64,000 bases of DNA from Paenibacillus sp. sptzw28 (GTDB taxonomy: Bacteria > Bacillota > Bacilli > Paenibacillales > Paenibacillaceae), in contig NZ_CP080545.1 in NCBI RefSeq assembly GCF_019550795.1, forward strand, positions 2,437,501-2,501,500. Reading direction: 5' to 3'. This document shows, one piece after another, positions 25,093-36,058 of the stretch (positions within the stretch are counted from its first letter, which is position 1; every line of letters begins with the position of its first letter). The position numbers and the translations under genes were made by a program. The notes under the pieces were generated by a model, which saw nothing but the letters and a program-made list of their open reading frames with translations, was not told the DNA's origin and searched no databases.

Positions 25093-26063
25093 TGGCACAT
25101 GCGAGCAGCGGCGGACGACGGGTTATCGTCGTCGGGACAAGGCAGAGTGCTCTTGCTTTGACCCAAACGGGACAGGTGATCGACCAGCTTAAAGAGCTGT
25201 GCGAATTACATAAACTTGAGTACGATTTTGAAATCCGCAAAATAGTTACTAAAGGAGATCGTATTCTCGACGTTACGCTATCCAAGGTCGGGGGTAAAGG
25301 TCTTTTTGTCAAAGAAATCGAACAGGCGTTGTTCGACGGGGAAATCGATCTGGCGGTACACAGCATGAAGGATATGCCGTATGAACTGCCGGATGGATTG
25401 ATGAACGCCGCCGTGCCGAAGAGGATCGATCCTCGGGATTGCCTCGTGACCAAGGGAGGGCTGCCGCTGGAGCAGCTTCCTCACGGCGCGCGTGTCGGCA
25501 CCAGCAGTCTGCGGCGGGCTTGTCAGCTCAAGCATGCGCGTCCGGATTTACAGCTGGAATCGATCAGGGGTAATATTGATTCGCGAATCCGCAAGCTGGA
25601 AACGGAAGGATTCGACGCGATCGTTCTTGCGGCGGCAGGGCTGCAACGGATGGGCTGGGAAGACAGAATTTCGTCGTATGTCCCTGTAGAGGTGTCGGTT
25701 CCCGCTGTCGGACAAGGTGCCCTTGGCATCGAATGCCGTGTAGATGACAGCCAGGTACGCCATTTGCTCTCTCTGCTGAACGATCCGGTGAGTTCCCTTA
25801 CCGTGCGGGCTGAAAGAAGCTTCCTTGGCGCGCTGAACGGCGGCTGCCAAATTCCGATCGGCGCTTATGCTACGATTGTTGAGCCTGCCAATGAAGAAAG
25901 CTCTGCATTACTGGAAATTACAGGGATCGTAGGCTCGCCGGACGGATCCGTACTGCTGAAGGAAACGCTTAGGGGACGCGACCCTGAAGCGCTAGGCCAG
26001 GAAGCGGCCGCTGCGCTGAAGGCGAAAGGTGCGGACCGCATTTTGGCGGAACTGGAGGAGTGA
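25092..26063 (+). CDS. hemC: Hydroxymethylbilane synthase (porphobilinogen deaminase)
   Basis: Condenses four porphobilinogen molecules into hydroxymethylbilane. It is 323 aa. The N-terminus IVVGTRQSALALTQT is diagnostic; VHSMKDMP carries substrate-binding residues, RRACQLKHARPDL follows, and the dipyrromethane-cofactor Cys lies in NGGCQIPIGAYA near residue 250. The start ATG 25092 overlaps the preceding stop (TAATG) and has GGGAGG upstream; longer in-frame starts lie in the previous gene and are unlikely. Confidence 0.97.
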   Translation: MAHASSGGRRVIVVGTRQSALALTQTGQVIDQLKELCELHKLEYDFEIRKIVTKGDRILDVTLSKVGGKGLFVKEIEQALFDGEIDLAVHSMKDMPYELPDGLMNAAVPKRIDPRDCLVTKGGLPLEQLPHGARVGTSSLRRACQLKHARPDLQLESIRGNIDSRIRKLETEGFDAIVLAAAGLQRMGWEDRISSYVPVEVSVPAVGQGALGIECRVDDSQVRHLLSLLNDPVSSLTVRAERSFLGALNGGCQIPIGAYATIVEPANEESSALLEITGIVGSPDGSVLLKETLRGRDPEALGQEAAAALKAKGADRILAELEE

Positions 26064-26068
26064 ACAGT

Positions 26069-27643
26069 TTGGACAAGGGGAACGCAAGAGCGAAAGAAAC
26101 GGGTAAAGTTTACCTCGTCGGGGCGGGTCCGGGAGATCCTAAGCTCATTACGGTTCGAGGAATGGAATGTATAAAAGCGTGCGACGTGGTCGTATACGAC
26201 AGACTGGCAAGTCCGCGTCTGCTGAAGTTTTTGAAGCCCGGAGCGGAAAAGGTTTATGTCGGCAAACTGCCGGACCGGCACACGATGAAGCAGGAGGAAA
26301 TTAATCAGCTTCTTGTAGATTTATCGCTTGAGGGGAAAATAGTGACCCGTTTAAAGGGCGGCGACCCTACGATTTTCGGCCGTGTCGGCGAAGAAGCGGA
26401 GCTGCTTCAGCGTAACGGAGTTGAATTTGAAATCGTGCCGGGCATCACCTCGGCAATCGCCGTACCCGCTTATGCGGGGATACCGATCACCCACCGCGAT
26501 CTTGCGTCATCCCTCTCGATCATTACGGGGCATGAAAGCCCCGATAAGCTTGACCAATCGATTCATTGGGATAAGGTGACCAATGCGACCGGAACGCTTG
26601 TTTTTCTAATGGGTGTCGCAAAAATCGGCTACATTGCAGAACAGCTGATGAAGCACGGGAAAGCACCGGATACCCCTGTTGCCCTCATACGCTGGGGAAC
26701 ACGCGTTGAGCAGCGTACGATTACTGGGACTCTAGAGACAATCGAAGCGATCGTAAAGGCTGCTGATTTCCAGCCTCCGGCTGTCATCGTCGTCGGCGAG
26801 GTCGTCAGGCAGAGGGAAAAGCTGCAGTGGTATGAACGAAAGCCTCTATTCGGAACACGGGTGCTGGTGACGCGGGCGAGAACGCAAAGCAGCGAGCTGG
26901 CCGATCGCATCGAGGAGCTGGGCGGCGAGCCCTGCGAGTTTCCTGTTATTGAAACCCGGGAATCGTCCGAAACGGCAGCGGTTAGCCATCTTGAAGAATC
27001 GCTGCGTGAGGCAGAACGGTACGACTGGATTATGTTCACCAGTGTGAACGGAGTCGATTATTTTTTCAATTGGCTCGCGAAGCTTCGCATAGACATAAGG
27101 CGATTTCACAATGCGCGAATAGCAGCAGTCGGGCCAAAGACAGCTGCTGCGTTGGAGCAGCGAGGCCTGATAGTCGATGTTCTTCCAGTCAAATTCCAGG
27201 CGGAGGGGCTGCTGGACAGTCTCGCCGAAGCCTTGGAAGCCGGACAAACGGTACTTCTTCCGCGTGGCGACCTGGCCAGGGAAGTATTGCCGAGGCAGCT
27301 TATGGCTAAAGGGCTTATACCTGTCGAAATCGATGTCTATGAAACGGTAATCGCGGAGGATCAGGACGAAGAAACGCTTGAACTTCTGAAGCAGGGCAAG
27401 GTGGATGTCGTTACGTTCGCAAGTTCGTCGACGGTAACTAATTTGCTGGCCGTTATGCGAAGAATGGGAGTCGATCAGCCGGAGGAACTGCTGCAGCAAG
27501 TGGACATTGCCTGCATCGGTCCGGTCACGGCGGCCACGGCAGCAGAAGCTGGACTGAAGGTTACCATTCAACCAAATGATGCGACGATCGATGGTCTCGT
27601 TGAAGCGATCTCGGTTTCCCGTGCAGAGCGCAAAGTAAACTAA
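26069..27643 (+). CDS. Fused uroporphyrinogen-III C-methyltransferase / uroporphyrinogen-III synthase
   Basis: Bifunctional CobA-HemD protein of about 524 aa. Residues 1-250 are the SAM-dependent methyltransferase making precorrin-2 ([51 protein letters not shown]). Residues about 260-520 are HemD ([42 protein letters not shown]). The TTG start at 26069 is preferred because GGAGGAG lies 8 nt upstream; the longer GTG at 26060 lies in that site. One protein makes uroporphyrinogen III and diverts part of it to siroheme. Confidence 0.95.
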   Translation: MDKGNARAKETGKVYLVGAGPGDPKLITVRGMECIKACDVVVYDRLASPRLLKFLKPGAEKVYVGKLPDRHTMKQEEINQLLVDLSLEGKIVTRLKGGDPTIFGRVGEEAELLQRNGVEFEIVPGITSAIAVPAYAGIPITHRDLASSLSIITGHESPDKLDQSIHWDKVTNATGTLVFLMGVAKIGYIAEQLMKHGKAPDTPVALIRWGTRVEQRTITGTLETIEAIVKAADFQPPAVIVVGEVVRQREKLQWYERKPLFGTRVLVTRARTQSSELADRIEELGGEPCEFPVIETRESSETAAVSHLEESLREAERYDWIMFTSVNGVDYFFNWLAKLRIDIRRFHNARIAAVGPKTAAALEQRGLIVDVLPVKFQAEGLLDSLAEALEAGQTVLLPRGDLAREVLPRQLMAKGLIPVEIDVYETVIAEDQDEETLELLKQGKVDVVTFASSSTVTNLLAVMRRMGVDQPEELLQQVDIACIGPVTAATAAEAGLKVTIQPNDATIDGLVEAISVSRAERKVN

Positions 27644-27684
27644 CGGTTGATATTCCAGGAAGTACTTCTCAGGAGGTTTTCTCT

Positions 27685-28680
27685 ATGACTTTTCCTATTA
27701 CCAGACACCGCCGGATGCGGCGGACTGCGGCACTTCGCAGTCTTGTGCGCGAAACGCAGCTATCTGTGAATGATTTCATATATCCGATCTTTGTGACGCA
27801 TGGCAGCGGCATCAAGGACGAAATTCCTTCAATGCCCGGTGTGTATCATTACTCGCTCGACTTGCTGCAGCAAGAAATCGAAGCGGTTGCCGCTTCAGGC
27901 GTTCAAGCTGTGCTGCTTTTTGGAATTCCGGAGCATAAAGATGCTGCCGGCATTTCGGCATACGAGGCGAACGGGATCGTGCAGCAAGCGACACGCAAGG
28001 TGAAGGAGTGGGCGCCGCAATTAGTCGTGATAGCCGATACATGCTTATGCCAATTTACAGATCACGGGCATTGCGGAGTCATCCACCACGACGAACGCTC
28101 AGGAGTCGCGGAAGTGGACAACGATTCCTCGCTGGAGCTGCTTGTAAAGACGGCGGTTGCGCAAGCGGAGGCAGGGGCTGATATAATCGCTCCTTCCAAC
28201 ATGATGGACGGTTTTGTCAGTGCGATTCGCGACGGACTCGATGCAGCGGGCTATGAGATGGTTCCGATCATGTCCTACTCAGTAAAATACGCATCGGCTT
28301 TCTACGGACCTTTCCGCGATGCGGCGCATTCGGCGCCGCAGTTCGGGGACCGGAAGACGTACCAGATGGATCCGGCAAATGCGCGCGAGGCTCTGCGGGA
28401 AGCGGAATCGGATGTCGTCGAGGGTGCTGATATGCTGATGGTTAAGCCTGCGCTTGCTTATTTGGATATCATCCGTGAGCTTAAAGAACATTTCGACCTG
28501 CCGGTCGTCACATATAACGTGAGCGCGGAGTATTCCATGGTTAAAGCCGCAGCTGCAAACGGATGGATCGACGAACGCGCTATCGTGCTTGAAACGTTGA
28601 CAGGGATGAAGAGAGCCGGTGCGGATTTGATCATTACGTATCATGCGCTTGATGCAGCCCGTTGGTTGAAGGGTGAATAA
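27685..28680 (+). CDS. hemB: Delta-aminolevulinic acid dehydratase (porphobilinogen synthase)
   Basis: Condenses two 5-aminolevulinate molecules to porphobilinogen. It is 331 aa. Metal-site cysteines are in [17 protein letters not shown]; Schiff-base lysines lie in [16 protein letters not shown] and [10 protein letters not shown]. The start ATG follows CAGGAGGTTTT. It sits between cobA-hemD and hemL, the usual hem operon order. Confidence 0.98.
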   Translation: MTFPITRHRRMRRTAALRSLVRETQLSVNDFIYPIFVTHGSGIKDEIPSMPGVYHYSLDLLQQEIEAVAASGVQAVLLFGIPEHKDAAGISAYEANGIVQQATRKVKEWAPQLVVIADTCLCQFTDHGHCGVIHHDERSGVAEVDNDSSLELLVKTAVAQAEAGADIIAPSNMMDGFVSAIRDGLDAAGYEMVPIMSYSVKYASAFYGPFRDAAHSAPQFGDRKTYQMDPANAREALREAESDVVEGADMLMVKPALAYLDIIRELKEHFDLPVVTYNVSAEYSMVKAAAANGWIDERAIVLETLTGMKRAGADLIITYHALDAARWLKGE

Positions 28681-28749
28681 AAAGGGCTGCAATACAAACC
28701 AGCAGGTACCGAAAGAAATGCCATTAACAGACAGGCAGGTGTGTCAAAT

Positions 28750-30051
28750 TTGAACGAATATAATCGAAAAAGGCAGGATGAGCGTTCCAAAACGGCTTTC
28801 GCGCAGGCGAAGAAGGTTATACCCGGCGGCGTAAACTCTCCGGTTCGGGCTTTTCGGTCTGTTGGACTTACTCCGGTTTTCATGGAACGAGGCGAGGGCT
28901 GCCGCGTTTATGATATAGACGGCAACAGCTATATCGATTATGTGGCGTCCTGGGGACCTCTCATTATGGGGCATGCGCATCCTGAAGTTGTCGAAGCGAT
29001 AAAGCGGACGGCGGAAAAAGGGACGAGCTTCGGCGCGCCTACGGAGCTTGAAACGATGATGGCCGAGCTTGTCTGCGAGCGTGTTCCTTCCGTAGAAGTG
29101 GTAAGGATGGTCAACTCCGGGACGGAAGCGACGATGAGCGCCCTTCGCCTTGCCCGCGGTTATACCAAACGCAGCAAAATATTGAAGTTTGAAGGCTCCT
29201 ATCACGGACATGCCGACAGTCTGCTGATCAAGGCCGGCTCCGGTGTTGCCACGCTCGGTCTGCCGGACAGCCCGGGCGTTCCTGAGAGCGTAGCCTCGCA
29301 AACCATTACTGTTCCTTACAACGATTTATCTTCGGTTAAACTTGCGTTCGAGAAATTCGGAGAGCAGATTGCATGTATCATCGTAGAACCTGTCGCTGGA
29401 AATATGGGCGTCGTTCCTCCTCTCCCCGGTTTCCTCGAAGGCTTGCGGGAGCTGACGCAGCAATACGGCAGCCTGCTTATTTTCGACGAAGTGATGACCG
29501 GCTTCCGCGTTCATTATAACTGTGCGCAGGGCTTATACGGCATTACCCCGGACTTGACCTGCCTTGGCAAAGTTATCGGCGGAGGTCTTCCTGTCGGGGC
29601 ATACGGCGGTAAGCGCGAGCTTATGGAGATGATGGCTCCGAGCGGTCCGATCTACCAAGCAGGCACCTTATCCGGAAATCCACTGGCGATGGCAGCCGGT
29701 TATACGACGCTAAGCCTGCTTACACCGGAAACGTACGAGCAGCTGGAGCGCATGTCGGTGCGGCTGCAGCTTGGTTTTGAAGCCAACGCCTCGAAACACG
29801 GCATTCCGAGTACCATAAACCGGGTCGGCTCCATGGTATGCCCATTTTTTACGGAAACTCACGTCATTAACTACGATACCGCGAAAGAAGCGGACTTGGA
29901 GCGTTTTAAAGCTTATTTTGCCGCTATGCTCGACCTTGGCGTCAGCGTTGCTCCATCCCAATTCGAGGGAATGTTCGTATCGGCACTGCACGACGAATCG
30001 ACGATCGACGCGACGATTGCGGCGCATGACGAAGCGCTGCGAAGGCTGTAG
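28750..30051 (+). CDS. hemL: Glutamate-1-semialdehyde 2,1-aminomutase
   Basis: PLP enzyme converting glutamate-1-semialdehyde to 5-aminolevulinate. It is about 433 aa. Features: [59 protein letters not shown], and the PLP lysine in [17 protein letters not shown] near 270. TTG 28750 is preferred because AGGCAGG lies about 10 nt upstream; GTG 28741 in the same frame is an alternative. It is the last hem gene of the operon and probably couples to the RluA-type gene 10 nt downstream. Confidence 0.97.
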   Translation: MNEYNRKRQDERSKTAFAQAKKVIPGGVNSPVRAFRSVGLTPVFMERGEGCRVYDIDGNSYIDYVASWGPLIMGHAHPEVVEAIKRTAEKGTSFGAPTELETMMAELVCERVPSVEVVRMVNSGTEATMSALRLARGYTKRSKILKFEGSYHGHADSLLIKAGSGVATLGLPDSPGVPESVASQTITVPYNDLSSVKLAFEKFGEQIACIIVEPVAGNMGVVPPLPGFLEGLRELTQQYGSLLIFDEVMTGFRVHYNCAQGLYGITPDLTCLGKVIGGGLPVGAYGGKRELMEMMAPSGPIYQAGTLSGNPLAMAAGYTTLSLLTPETYEQLERMSVRLQLGFEANASKHGIPSTINRVGSMVCPFFTETHVINYDTAKEADLERFKAYFAAMLDLGVSVAPSQFEGMFVSALHDESTIDATIAAHDEALRRL

Positions 30052-30061
30052 GTGGCGCTTG

Positions 30062-31054
30062 ATGAACAAGCGGGCGGCAATTGAACGGATCGCGCATGGA
30101 AGAAACGGAGAATGGTTGGAGCTGTCCGTCAAGTCTATTGACAGCTTAGCCGAAGCCGGGGTCACAGGTATAACTCCATTACAGGCCGGCAGCCACCCGC
30201 ACCAAGTGCGGCAGTGGCTGCTGGCCCTTGCTTTATTTCCGGAAAAATGGGTGAATCGGCTGTTCTCGGTCGGCGGCATCCGGTTGGAGAGAGATACGGT
30301 CAGGCTGCGGGCATTTGCTCCGGTTGACCCGAATACCGATACAATATACCGTTTGGCAATGCAGTCCGGACAAGCGTCTGGTGGCATAGAGCGCGTCCCC
30401 GTATTGTTTGAGGACGACTGGTGCCTCGTACTGGACAAACCGTCAGGTATGCCTGTGCATCCTTCGGCGCCCGGGCAGAGAGGGACATTGGATGAAGCCG
30501 CCGCCTACAGATGCTTGTCCTTGAATGACCCGCTTCCGGTCAAACATATACACAGGCTTGATGACGATACCGCCGGACCGGTGCTTTATGCCAAAAACGA
30601 GCTGTCCCAGCAGCGGCTGGACGAGGCCATGCGCGGCAAACTGATTGAGCGCGAATATCTGGCGCTCGTTCAAGGGCGGATAAAGCAAGCGAAGGGTGTT
30701 ATCGATGAGCCGATCGGTAAAGACCGGCACCACAGCGCCCGCAGGCGCGTTTCACCGACAGGCGATGCCGCTGTAACACGTTATGAGCGGATCGAGACTT
30801 ATAAAAACGCTTCGCTGGTCCGTCTGTGCCTGGAAACCGGGCGAACTCACCAAATACGCGTACATATGAGCTATATCGGATATCCGTTAATTGGCGATGT
30901 TCTGTACGGGGGCAGCGGTGCCTTGCTGAGGCATCAGGCGCTGCGCGGCGAGCGGCTGACGTTTGAGCATCCTTTTACCGGAGTACCTCTTACAGTTGTT
31001 TCCCCTGAGCCGGTCTGGTTCAGGGAGGTCCGTATTCGTTTGAGCGCTCTGTGA
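30062..31054 (+). CDS. RluA family pseudouridine synthase
   Basis: RNA pseudouridylation, 330 aa. The catalytic motif is HRLDDDTAG (aspartate nucleophile) near residue 165, preceded by LDKPSGMPVHPS and followed by ALVQGRI and the C-terminal GRTHQIRVHMSYIGYPLIGD. The N-terminal 90 residues are S4-like but weak. The start ATG 30062 lies 10 nt after hemL. The exact target (23S rRNA or another RNA) cannot be read from sequence. Location between hemL and spoVID suggests read-through from the hem operon. Confidence 0.92.
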   Translation: MNKRAAIERIAHGRNGEWLELSVKSIDSLAEAGVTGITPLQAGSHPHQVRQWLLALALFPEKWVNRLFSVGGIRLERDTVRLRAFAPVDPNTDTIYRLAMQSGQASGGIERVPVLFEDDWCLVLDKPSGMPVHPSAPGQRGTLDEAAAYRCLSLNDPLPVKHIHRLDDDTAGPVLYAKNELSQQRLDEAMRGKLIEREYLALVQGRIKQAKGVIDEPIGKDRHHSARRRVSPTGDAAVTRYERIETYKNASLVRLCLETGRTHQIRVHMSYIGYPLIGDVLYGGSGALLRHQALRGERLTFEHPFTGVPLTVVSPEPVWFREVRIRLSAL

Positions 31055-31062
31055 AAATCGTA

Positions 31063-31093
31063 GTCATGCCCGTTTGCCTCCTGCCATATAGAT
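31063..31093 (+). promoter_or_regulatory. Candidate sigma-E promoter of spoVID
   Basis: GTCATGCC (31063-31070), 14-nt spacer, CATATAGAT (31085-31093) resembles the mother-cell sigma-E consensus GTCATATT-N13/14-CATACAnT. B. subtilis spoVID is sigma-E-dependent, which makes this plausible. Confidence 0.45.
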
Positions 31094-31148
31094 AAATAGG
31101 GAAGATAGCTATAACCAAGCTATGAGAGGGGAAAGGAGGACGACAAGC

Positions 31149-32843
31149 GTGTCCAATCGATCGAGCGGCTTACGCTTTGACGTTTATGAACGCGTGCATT
31201 TACCGGAAGATGTGGCGGCAATTCACGAGCTGGAAGAAATTGAGCTCGTTCCCCGCATCGAAATCCTGCATCAAGGCGAGCAAGTACTGCTCAAAGGGCA
31301 TCTGCTGCTGACGGGCGTATACCGTGCAGCCAGCGAGCCGCAAACCGAGCAGGCATTAGAGCACTGGATTCCAGTGGAAATTACGCTTCCGATGAATCGG
31401 GTTCACCGGCTTGACGACATCTCGGTTGAGATCGATAACTTTGATGTCGACCTGCTATCGGCCAGAACGCTCAATATAACAGGCGTTTTATCTCTTCTGG
31501 GGATCGAGATCGACCAGCCGCGCCCGCAAGAAGAATGGCAGGCAGAGGAGCCGTTCACCGTTGTTCACAAAAGAGACGCGGTGGAAGACAAACACAGTCC
31601 GGCTGCAGGTGCGGCCGGGGCTGCTCAGTCTCATGTCGAAGATTCCACAGGTTTTGAGGGGTGGGCGGCCCCTTCCACCCAATCGTTCAGAGACACGTTT
31701 AGCCGTGAAACGGCGCAGCAAGAAGTCGCCGAGCGGGAACGTCAAGAGGCCGAACTGCATCAGGCGGTGGAGCGTGAACGCCAGGCGGCCGAACTGCGGG
31801 AGGCGGCGGAGCGCGAGCGCCAAGCGGCGGAACTGCGTCAAGCGGCGGAGCGTGAACGCCAAGCGGCGGAGCAGCGTCAGGCAGCCGAGCAAGAGCGTGA
31901 AGCTGCTCTCTTGGAGGCGCAGCAGCACGGAGCGGCTGTGCATGAACAAGTGGCTCTTCAGCACAGAGAGGCACAGCGAGCGGCTGAAGCCGTGCTGCTG
32001 GAGAAGCACCAACAAGAAGACGCCGGTCGGGAGGCCATCTATCGCGAAGCTGCGGAACGGGAATCGTCGGAGCTGGAAGCGGTGCTTCGACAGGAAGCGC
32101 AGCGAGAGGCAGCTCTAAAGGCGACGATCGAGCGTGAGGCCCTTCAGAGGCGTGAGGCGTTCCAGCGTGAAACTTTCCAGCGCGAAGCCCAGCAGCTGGG
32201 AGCGTTCCAGGGTGAAACTTTCCAGCGCGAAGCCCAGCAGCGGGAAACGGAGGCGACTCAAGCCACCCAGCAGGAGTCGTTTAACCAGGAGCACGCCCAG
32301 CCGCAAGAAAGCCGGGAAGCAGAGCAGTCCGAACGACCTTTAAATCAACAGGAGCAGGAGCTACAATCGGGTGAGGAACCTACCGTGGATGTTACTCCTG
32401 TCAACTTGTTTCAGACCCCCCAGAATTTTGACGGCTCGGCGGAACCGGAGGCCGATCCGGGCCGAAAAGAAATGAAGGTGGCGCTGAGCAGCAAGCCCTC
32501 GCAAGAAGGGGCCGAGCCGTCGATCGGCAGTGTAAGTTTTCGTTCGCTTCTGCAAACCAGCCGCAGAGAACAGGAAGCAAAGGCAGCTGCCGAGCAAATC
32601 GCGCTATTGGCGGAAGAGGAAGCAAACAAGCCGGCAGAAGACGAGATCGAATGGAAGAATCTCTTTTTTGGCCGTGCGTCCGAAGAGCAATCATTCCGGA
32701 AAGTGCGTATGTGCATTGTGCAGCGCGAGGAAACGCTTGAGCTTATTGCCGGGCGGTACCAGCTTCAGCCGCGGGAAATCGCGCTCTATAACCGCCTGTC
32801 GGACCAGAGTATCAGCGAAGGCCAAGTGCTGTATATCCCATAG
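31149..32843 (+). CDS. spoVID: Stage VI sporulation protein D, LysM-containing
   Basis: Spore coat encasement protein acting in the mother cell, about 564 aa (B. subtilis 575). The N-terminal beta-rich domain LRFDVYERVHLPEDVAAI to about residue 135 matches SpoVID. The middle (about 195-400) is a charged low-complexity helix-forming region of 12-residue repeats (consensus ERERQAAELRQAA) and a 15-residue duplication. The C-terminus is a LysM-like domain, VQREETLELIAGRYQLQPRE. The GTG start at 31149 is chosen because AAAGGAGG lies 9 nt upstream; ATG 31122 has none. Repeat length may vary between strains. It probably partners the SafA-like protein at the right edge. Confidence 0.93.
   Translation: MSNRSSGLRFDVYERVHLPEDVAAIHELEEIELVPRIEILHQGEQVLLKGHLLLTGVYRAASEPQTEQALEHWIPVEITLPMNRVHRLDDISVEIDNFDVDLLSARTLNITGVLSLLGIEIDQPRPQEEWQAEEPFTVVHKRDAVEDKHSPAAGAAGAAQSHVEDSTGFEGWAAPSTQSFRDTFSRETAQQEVAERERQEAELHQAVERERQAAELREAAERERQAAELRQAAERERQAAEQRQAAEQEREAALLEAQQHGAAVHEQVALQHREAQRAAEAVLLEKHQQEDAGREAIYREAAERESSELEAVLRQEAQREAALKATIEREALQRREAFQRETFQREAQQLGAFQGETFQREAQQRETEATQATQQESFNQEHAQPQESREAEQSERPLNQQEQELQSGEEPTVDVTPVNLFQTPQNFDGSAEPEADPGRKEMKVALSSKPSQEGAEPSIGSVSFRSLLQTSRREQEAKAAAEQIALLAEEEANKPAEDEIEWKNLFFGRASEEQSFRKVRMCIVQREETLELIAGRYQLQPREIALYNRLSDQSISEGQVLYIP
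31727..31905 (+). repeat. 36-nt tandem repeats inside spoVID
   Basis: About five degenerate copies of a 36-nt unit encoding ERERQAAELRQAA-like 12-mers. Neighbouring copies share runs such as GAGCGTGAACGCCAAGCGG. Confidence 0.8.
32167..32240 (+). repeat. 45-nt direct duplication inside spoVID
   Basis: An identical 29-nt stretch occurs at 32167-32195 and 32212-32240 (45 nt apart), encoding ETFQREAQQ twice. Confidence 0.85.
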
Positions 32844-32863
32844 ATCAAAGCAACATCGAACTC

Positions 32864-32896
32864 CCCCTGACGGTACCTTAGCCGTCAGGGGATTTT
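32864..32896 (+). terminator. Rho-independent terminator of spoVID
   Basis: CCCCTGACGG at 32864-32873 pairs perfectly with CCGTCAGGGG at 32882-32891, then ATTTTCG. Confidence 0.8.
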
Positions 32897-32937
32897 CGTT
32901 TTCGCGCGGCCTTCTCGCCACGGGCGGCTCGCCGGGA

Positions 32938-32967
32938 TTGACGTAAACAAATGATAACGTGTATGAT
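32938..32967 (+). promoter_or_regulatory. Sigma-A promoter of valS
   Basis: TTGACG at 32938-32943, an 18-nt spacer, TATGAT at 32962-32967, directly upstream of the T-box leader. Confidence 0.65.
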
Positions 32968-32973
32968 AGAAAA

Positions 32974-33262
32974 TATAGGGTTATACTTTAAAGTAACGAC
33001 ATTGAAGGGGAAGAGTGGCATCAATGCCTTCAGAGAGCGGAACCGCTGCGCTGAGAGGTTCTGCAGGATCTTTGCTGCAACTTGTCGCCCCGGAGTCGCT
33101 TGAATGAAACGAACGGATTCGTTAGTTCCAGCCGGCCGCAGCCGTTATCTGCTCGAGGTGTCGTTTTTAACGTGTCCATTCCGTTAAGCGAAACAAAGGT
33201 GGTACCGCGGAAGCAAAACCTTTCGTCCTTTGCAATAAGGGGCGGAAGGTTTATTTTATTTT
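32974..33262 (+). promoter_or_regulatory. T-box leader (tRNA-Val sensing) controlling valS
   Basis: The T-box core AAGGTGGTACCGCGG is at 33196-33210, followed by a terminator hairpin AACCTTTCGTCC / GGGCGGAAGGTT with TTATTTTATTTTT after it. Stem I is formed in part by CATTGAAG near 32998 and CTTGAATG near 33099. GTC at 33095-33097, at the base of stem I, is a plausible valine specifier codon; this reading of the specifier loop is inferred. Uncharged tRNA-Val would promote antitermination. Confidence 0.92.
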
Positions 33263-33352
33263 TCTGCAGATGTATATGGACACCAAAAACATCCGGATGA
33301 GCGTTTAAGCGGCGCCGATACCGGTTTGCAAAATTATTGGAGGTAGGAAATC

Positions 33353-36013
33353 ATGTCTGATAAACAAATGACGACCGAGATGCCGACGACTTACGACCCG
33401 AAGGCGTCGGAGGCCAAGTGGTACGAGTATTGGATGAAAGGAAATTATTTTGAAGCCGGCAAACGCCCTTCCGCTTCCCCTTATACGATCGTAATCCCGC
33501 CGCCAAATGTGACAGGGATGCTTCATATCGGGCATGCGCTGGATTTCACGCTGCAGGATATTATGATCCGTACCAAGAGGATGCAGGGATTTGACGCGCT
33601 CTGGCTGCCCGGAAGCGACCATGCAGGTATCGCCACCCAGACGAAAGTCGAACAGAAGCTCAGAGAAGACGGACTTTCCCGCTACGATCTTGGGCGAGAG
33701 AAGTTTCTGGGGAAAGTTTGGGAATGGAAAGAGCATTATGGAGGAACAATCCGCGAGCAGTGGGCGAAAATGGGTTTCTCGCTTGACTTCTCACGCGAAC
33801 GGTTCACGCTTGATGAAGGACTCTCCCGCGCAGTTCGTGAAGTTTTCGTCCGTCTGTATGAGAAGGATCTTATTTACCGGGGCAAAAAAATTATAAACTG
33901 GGATCCGGCGGCGCGTACGGCGCTTTCGGACATCGAGGTTGAATATAAGGAAGTTAACGGCCATCTCTACCATCTGCAATATCCGCTGAAAGAAGGCGGC
34001 GGTTACTTGACCGTAGCGACCACCCGGCCGGAAACCATGCTAGGCGATACCGCCGTTGCCGTCCATCCCGAGGATGAGAGATATAAGCATCTGATCGGGC
34101 AAATGCTCGTGCTTCCCATTCTTGGCAGGGAAATCCCGGTCATCGCAGATGACTATGTCGAGAAGGATTTCGGATCCGGAGCCGTTAAAATTACGCCGGC
34201 GCACGACCCGAATGATTTTGAGGTCGGACAGCGCCACAATCTTCCGCAAATCGTCGTGATGGACGAGAGCGGCGTCATGAACGACGAAGCGGGTCCATAC
34301 AATGGGCTTGACCGGGCAGAATGCCGTAAACGAATCGTTGCGGATCTCCAGGCTGCAGGCGTTTGCGTTAAAATCGAAGACCATATACACCAGGTCGGCC
34401 ACAGCGAACGGAGCGGTGCGGTTGTCGAGCCCTATTTGTCGACACAGTGGTTTGTATCGATGAAGCCGCTTGCCAAAACGGCTATCGACGCGCAGAAATC
34501 AGGCAGTGGCGTTAACTTCGTGCCGGACCGGTTCGAGAAAATATATCTAAACTGGATCGAAAATGTTCGCGATTGGTGCATCTCCCGTCAGCTTTGGTGG
34601 GGACATCGCATTCCGGCATGGTACTGCAACGATTGCGGAGCGATGCATGTGGCGCGGGAAGATGTTGCGGCTTGCGATAAATGCGGCGGCTCATCACTGC
34701 GGCAGGACGAAGATGTACTTGACACATGGTTCAGCTCGGCGTTATGGCCTTTCTCGACACTGGGCTGGCCGGAGCAAACCGAAGATCTGAAACGGTATTA
34801 TCCGACCGATTTGCTTGTAACCGGCTATGATATCATCTACTTCTGGGTCGCCCGGATGATATTCACCGCTTTGGAATTTACCGGAGAAATTCCGTTTAAG
34901 GACGTCCTTATGCACGGCCTTGTCCGCGACGAGCATGGACGCAAGATGTCCAAGTCGCTTGGCAACGGCGTCGATCCGCTGGAAGTGATTGATAAATATG
35001 GCGCAGATGCAATGCGCTTCATGATCTCGACGAGCAGTACGCCAGGCCAGGATTTGCGCTTTCGGTGGGAGAAGGTCGAGCAGGCGCGCAACTTTGCGAA
35101 CAAGATATGGAACGCGTCGCGGTTTGCGTTGATGAACCTCGAAGGCGTCACCGCCGCCGATATAGACATCAGGGGGAAATTGGGTACTGCCGACCGCTGG
35201 ATTCTGCACCGTCTTAATGATACATCCCGCGACATTTCTCGTCTGATTGATGGCTACGAGTTCGGGGAAACCGGACGGCTGCTATACAATTTTATCTGGG
35301 ACGATCTGTGCGATTGGTATATCGAGTTTGCCAAGCTGAATTTGTATGGCGGCGATGCGCAAGCGAAAAGGGCTACGCAGTCTGTTCTCGCTTATGTGCT
35401 TGACCGGACGCAGCGGCTGATTCATCCGTTCATGCCGTTCATCAGCGAAGAAATCTGGCAGCACCTGCCTCACGAAGGCGACACGATTACGCTCGCTGCA
35501 TGGCCTGAGTACGATAAAGGGCTGGAAGCGCCGGATGCAGTTCGCGAGATGGAGCTGCTTATGGAAATCATTCGTTCGGTCCGTAATATTCGCGCTGAAG
35601 TAAATGTTCCGATGAGCAAGAAAGTCGAGCTGCTGATCAAGCCTTCCGGCGAAGCGGAAGCCGCGATACTCGGCCGAAACGAAGAGTTCGTCAGCCGATT
35701 CTGCGGCACGTCCAGTCTCGCAATCGATCTGAAGGCAGCTGCACCGGACAAAGCCATGACCGCTGTTGTAACGGGGGCGGAGCTGTACTTGCCGCTTGCC
35801 GGCCTAATTGATATCGAGCAGGAAATAACGCGGCTGGAGAAGGAAATTCAGCATTTGACCGGTGAAGTGCAGCGCGTGGAGAAGAAGTTGGGTAACGAGG
35901 GCTTCGTTTCCAAAGCGCCTGCGAAGGTCATAGAAGAAGAGCGGGCCAAAATGGCCGATTACGCGGATAAACGCGATAAAGTGAAGGCAAGACTTGCTGA
36001 CCTGCGCGGCTAA
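33353..36013 (+). CDS. valS: Valyl-tRNA synthetase
   Basis: Class Ia aminoacyl-tRNA synthetase, 886 aa. HIGH is at residues 58-61 ([11 protein letters not shown]), the KMSKS motif is in [11 protein letters not shown] near 530, and the editing (CP1) domain includes [17 protein letters not shown]. Two CxxC pairs (CNDCG, CDKCGG) near 425-445 are a zinc-ribbon-like insertion. The C-terminus is a coiled-coil arm, [20 protein letters not shown]. The start follows GGAGGTAGG. Expression is controlled by the upstream T-box. Confidence 0.98.
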   Translation: MSDKQMTTEMPTTYDPKASEAKWYEYWMKGNYFEAGKRPSASPYTIVIPPPNVTGMLHIGHALDFTLQDIMIRTKRMQGFDALWLPGSDHAGIATQTKVEQKLREDGLSRYDLGREKFLGKVWEWKEHYGGTIREQWAKMGFSLDFSRERFTLDEGLSRAVREVFVRLYEKDLIYRGKKIINWDPAARTALSDIEVEYKEVNGHLYHLQYPLKEGGGYLTVATTRPETMLGDTAVAVHPEDERYKHLIGQMLVLPILGREIPVIADDYVEKDFGSGAVKITPAHDPNDFEVGQRHNLPQIVVMDESGVMNDEAGPYNGLDRAECRKRIVADLQAAGVCVKIEDHIHQVGHSERSGAVVEPYLSTQWFVSMKPLAKTAIDAQKSGSGVNFVPDRFEKIYLNWIENVRDWCISRQLWWGHRIPAWYCNDCGAMHVAREDVAACDKCGGSSLRQDEDVLDTWFSSALWPFSTLGWPEQTEDLKRYYPTDLLVTGYDIIYFWVARMIFTALEFTGEIPFKDVLMHGLVRDEHGRKMSKSLGNGVDPLEVIDKYGADAMRFMISTSSTPGQDLRFRWEKVEQARNFANKIWNASRFALMNLEGVTAADIDIRGKLGTADRWILHRLNDTSRDISRLIDGYEFGETGRLLYNFIWDDLCDWYIEFAKLNLYGGDAQAKRATQSVLAYVLDRTQRLIHPFMPFISEEIWQHLPHEGDTITLAAWPEYDKGLEAPDAVREMELLMEIIRSVRNIRAEVNVPMSKKVELLIKPSGEAEAAILGRNEEFVSRFCGTSSLAIDLKAAAPDKAMTAVVTGAELYLPLAGLIDIEQEITRLEKEIQHLTGEVQRVEKKLGNEGFVSKAPAKVIEEERAKMADYADKRDKVKARLADLRG

Positions 36014-36058
36014 CGTTCAGCTTGCGGCAAGAAGGTTAATAGGAAGAAGGACGGAATC

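Noticed and set aside
26060..27643. Separate cobA and hemD genes
   Set aside because: The reading frame is continuous through both domains with no internal stop or ribosome binding site between them.
31488..32015. Leu/Arg-rich minus-strand ORFs opposite the spoVID repeats
   Set aside because: The repeat DNA is open in several frames; only the + strand frame carries known domains at both ends.
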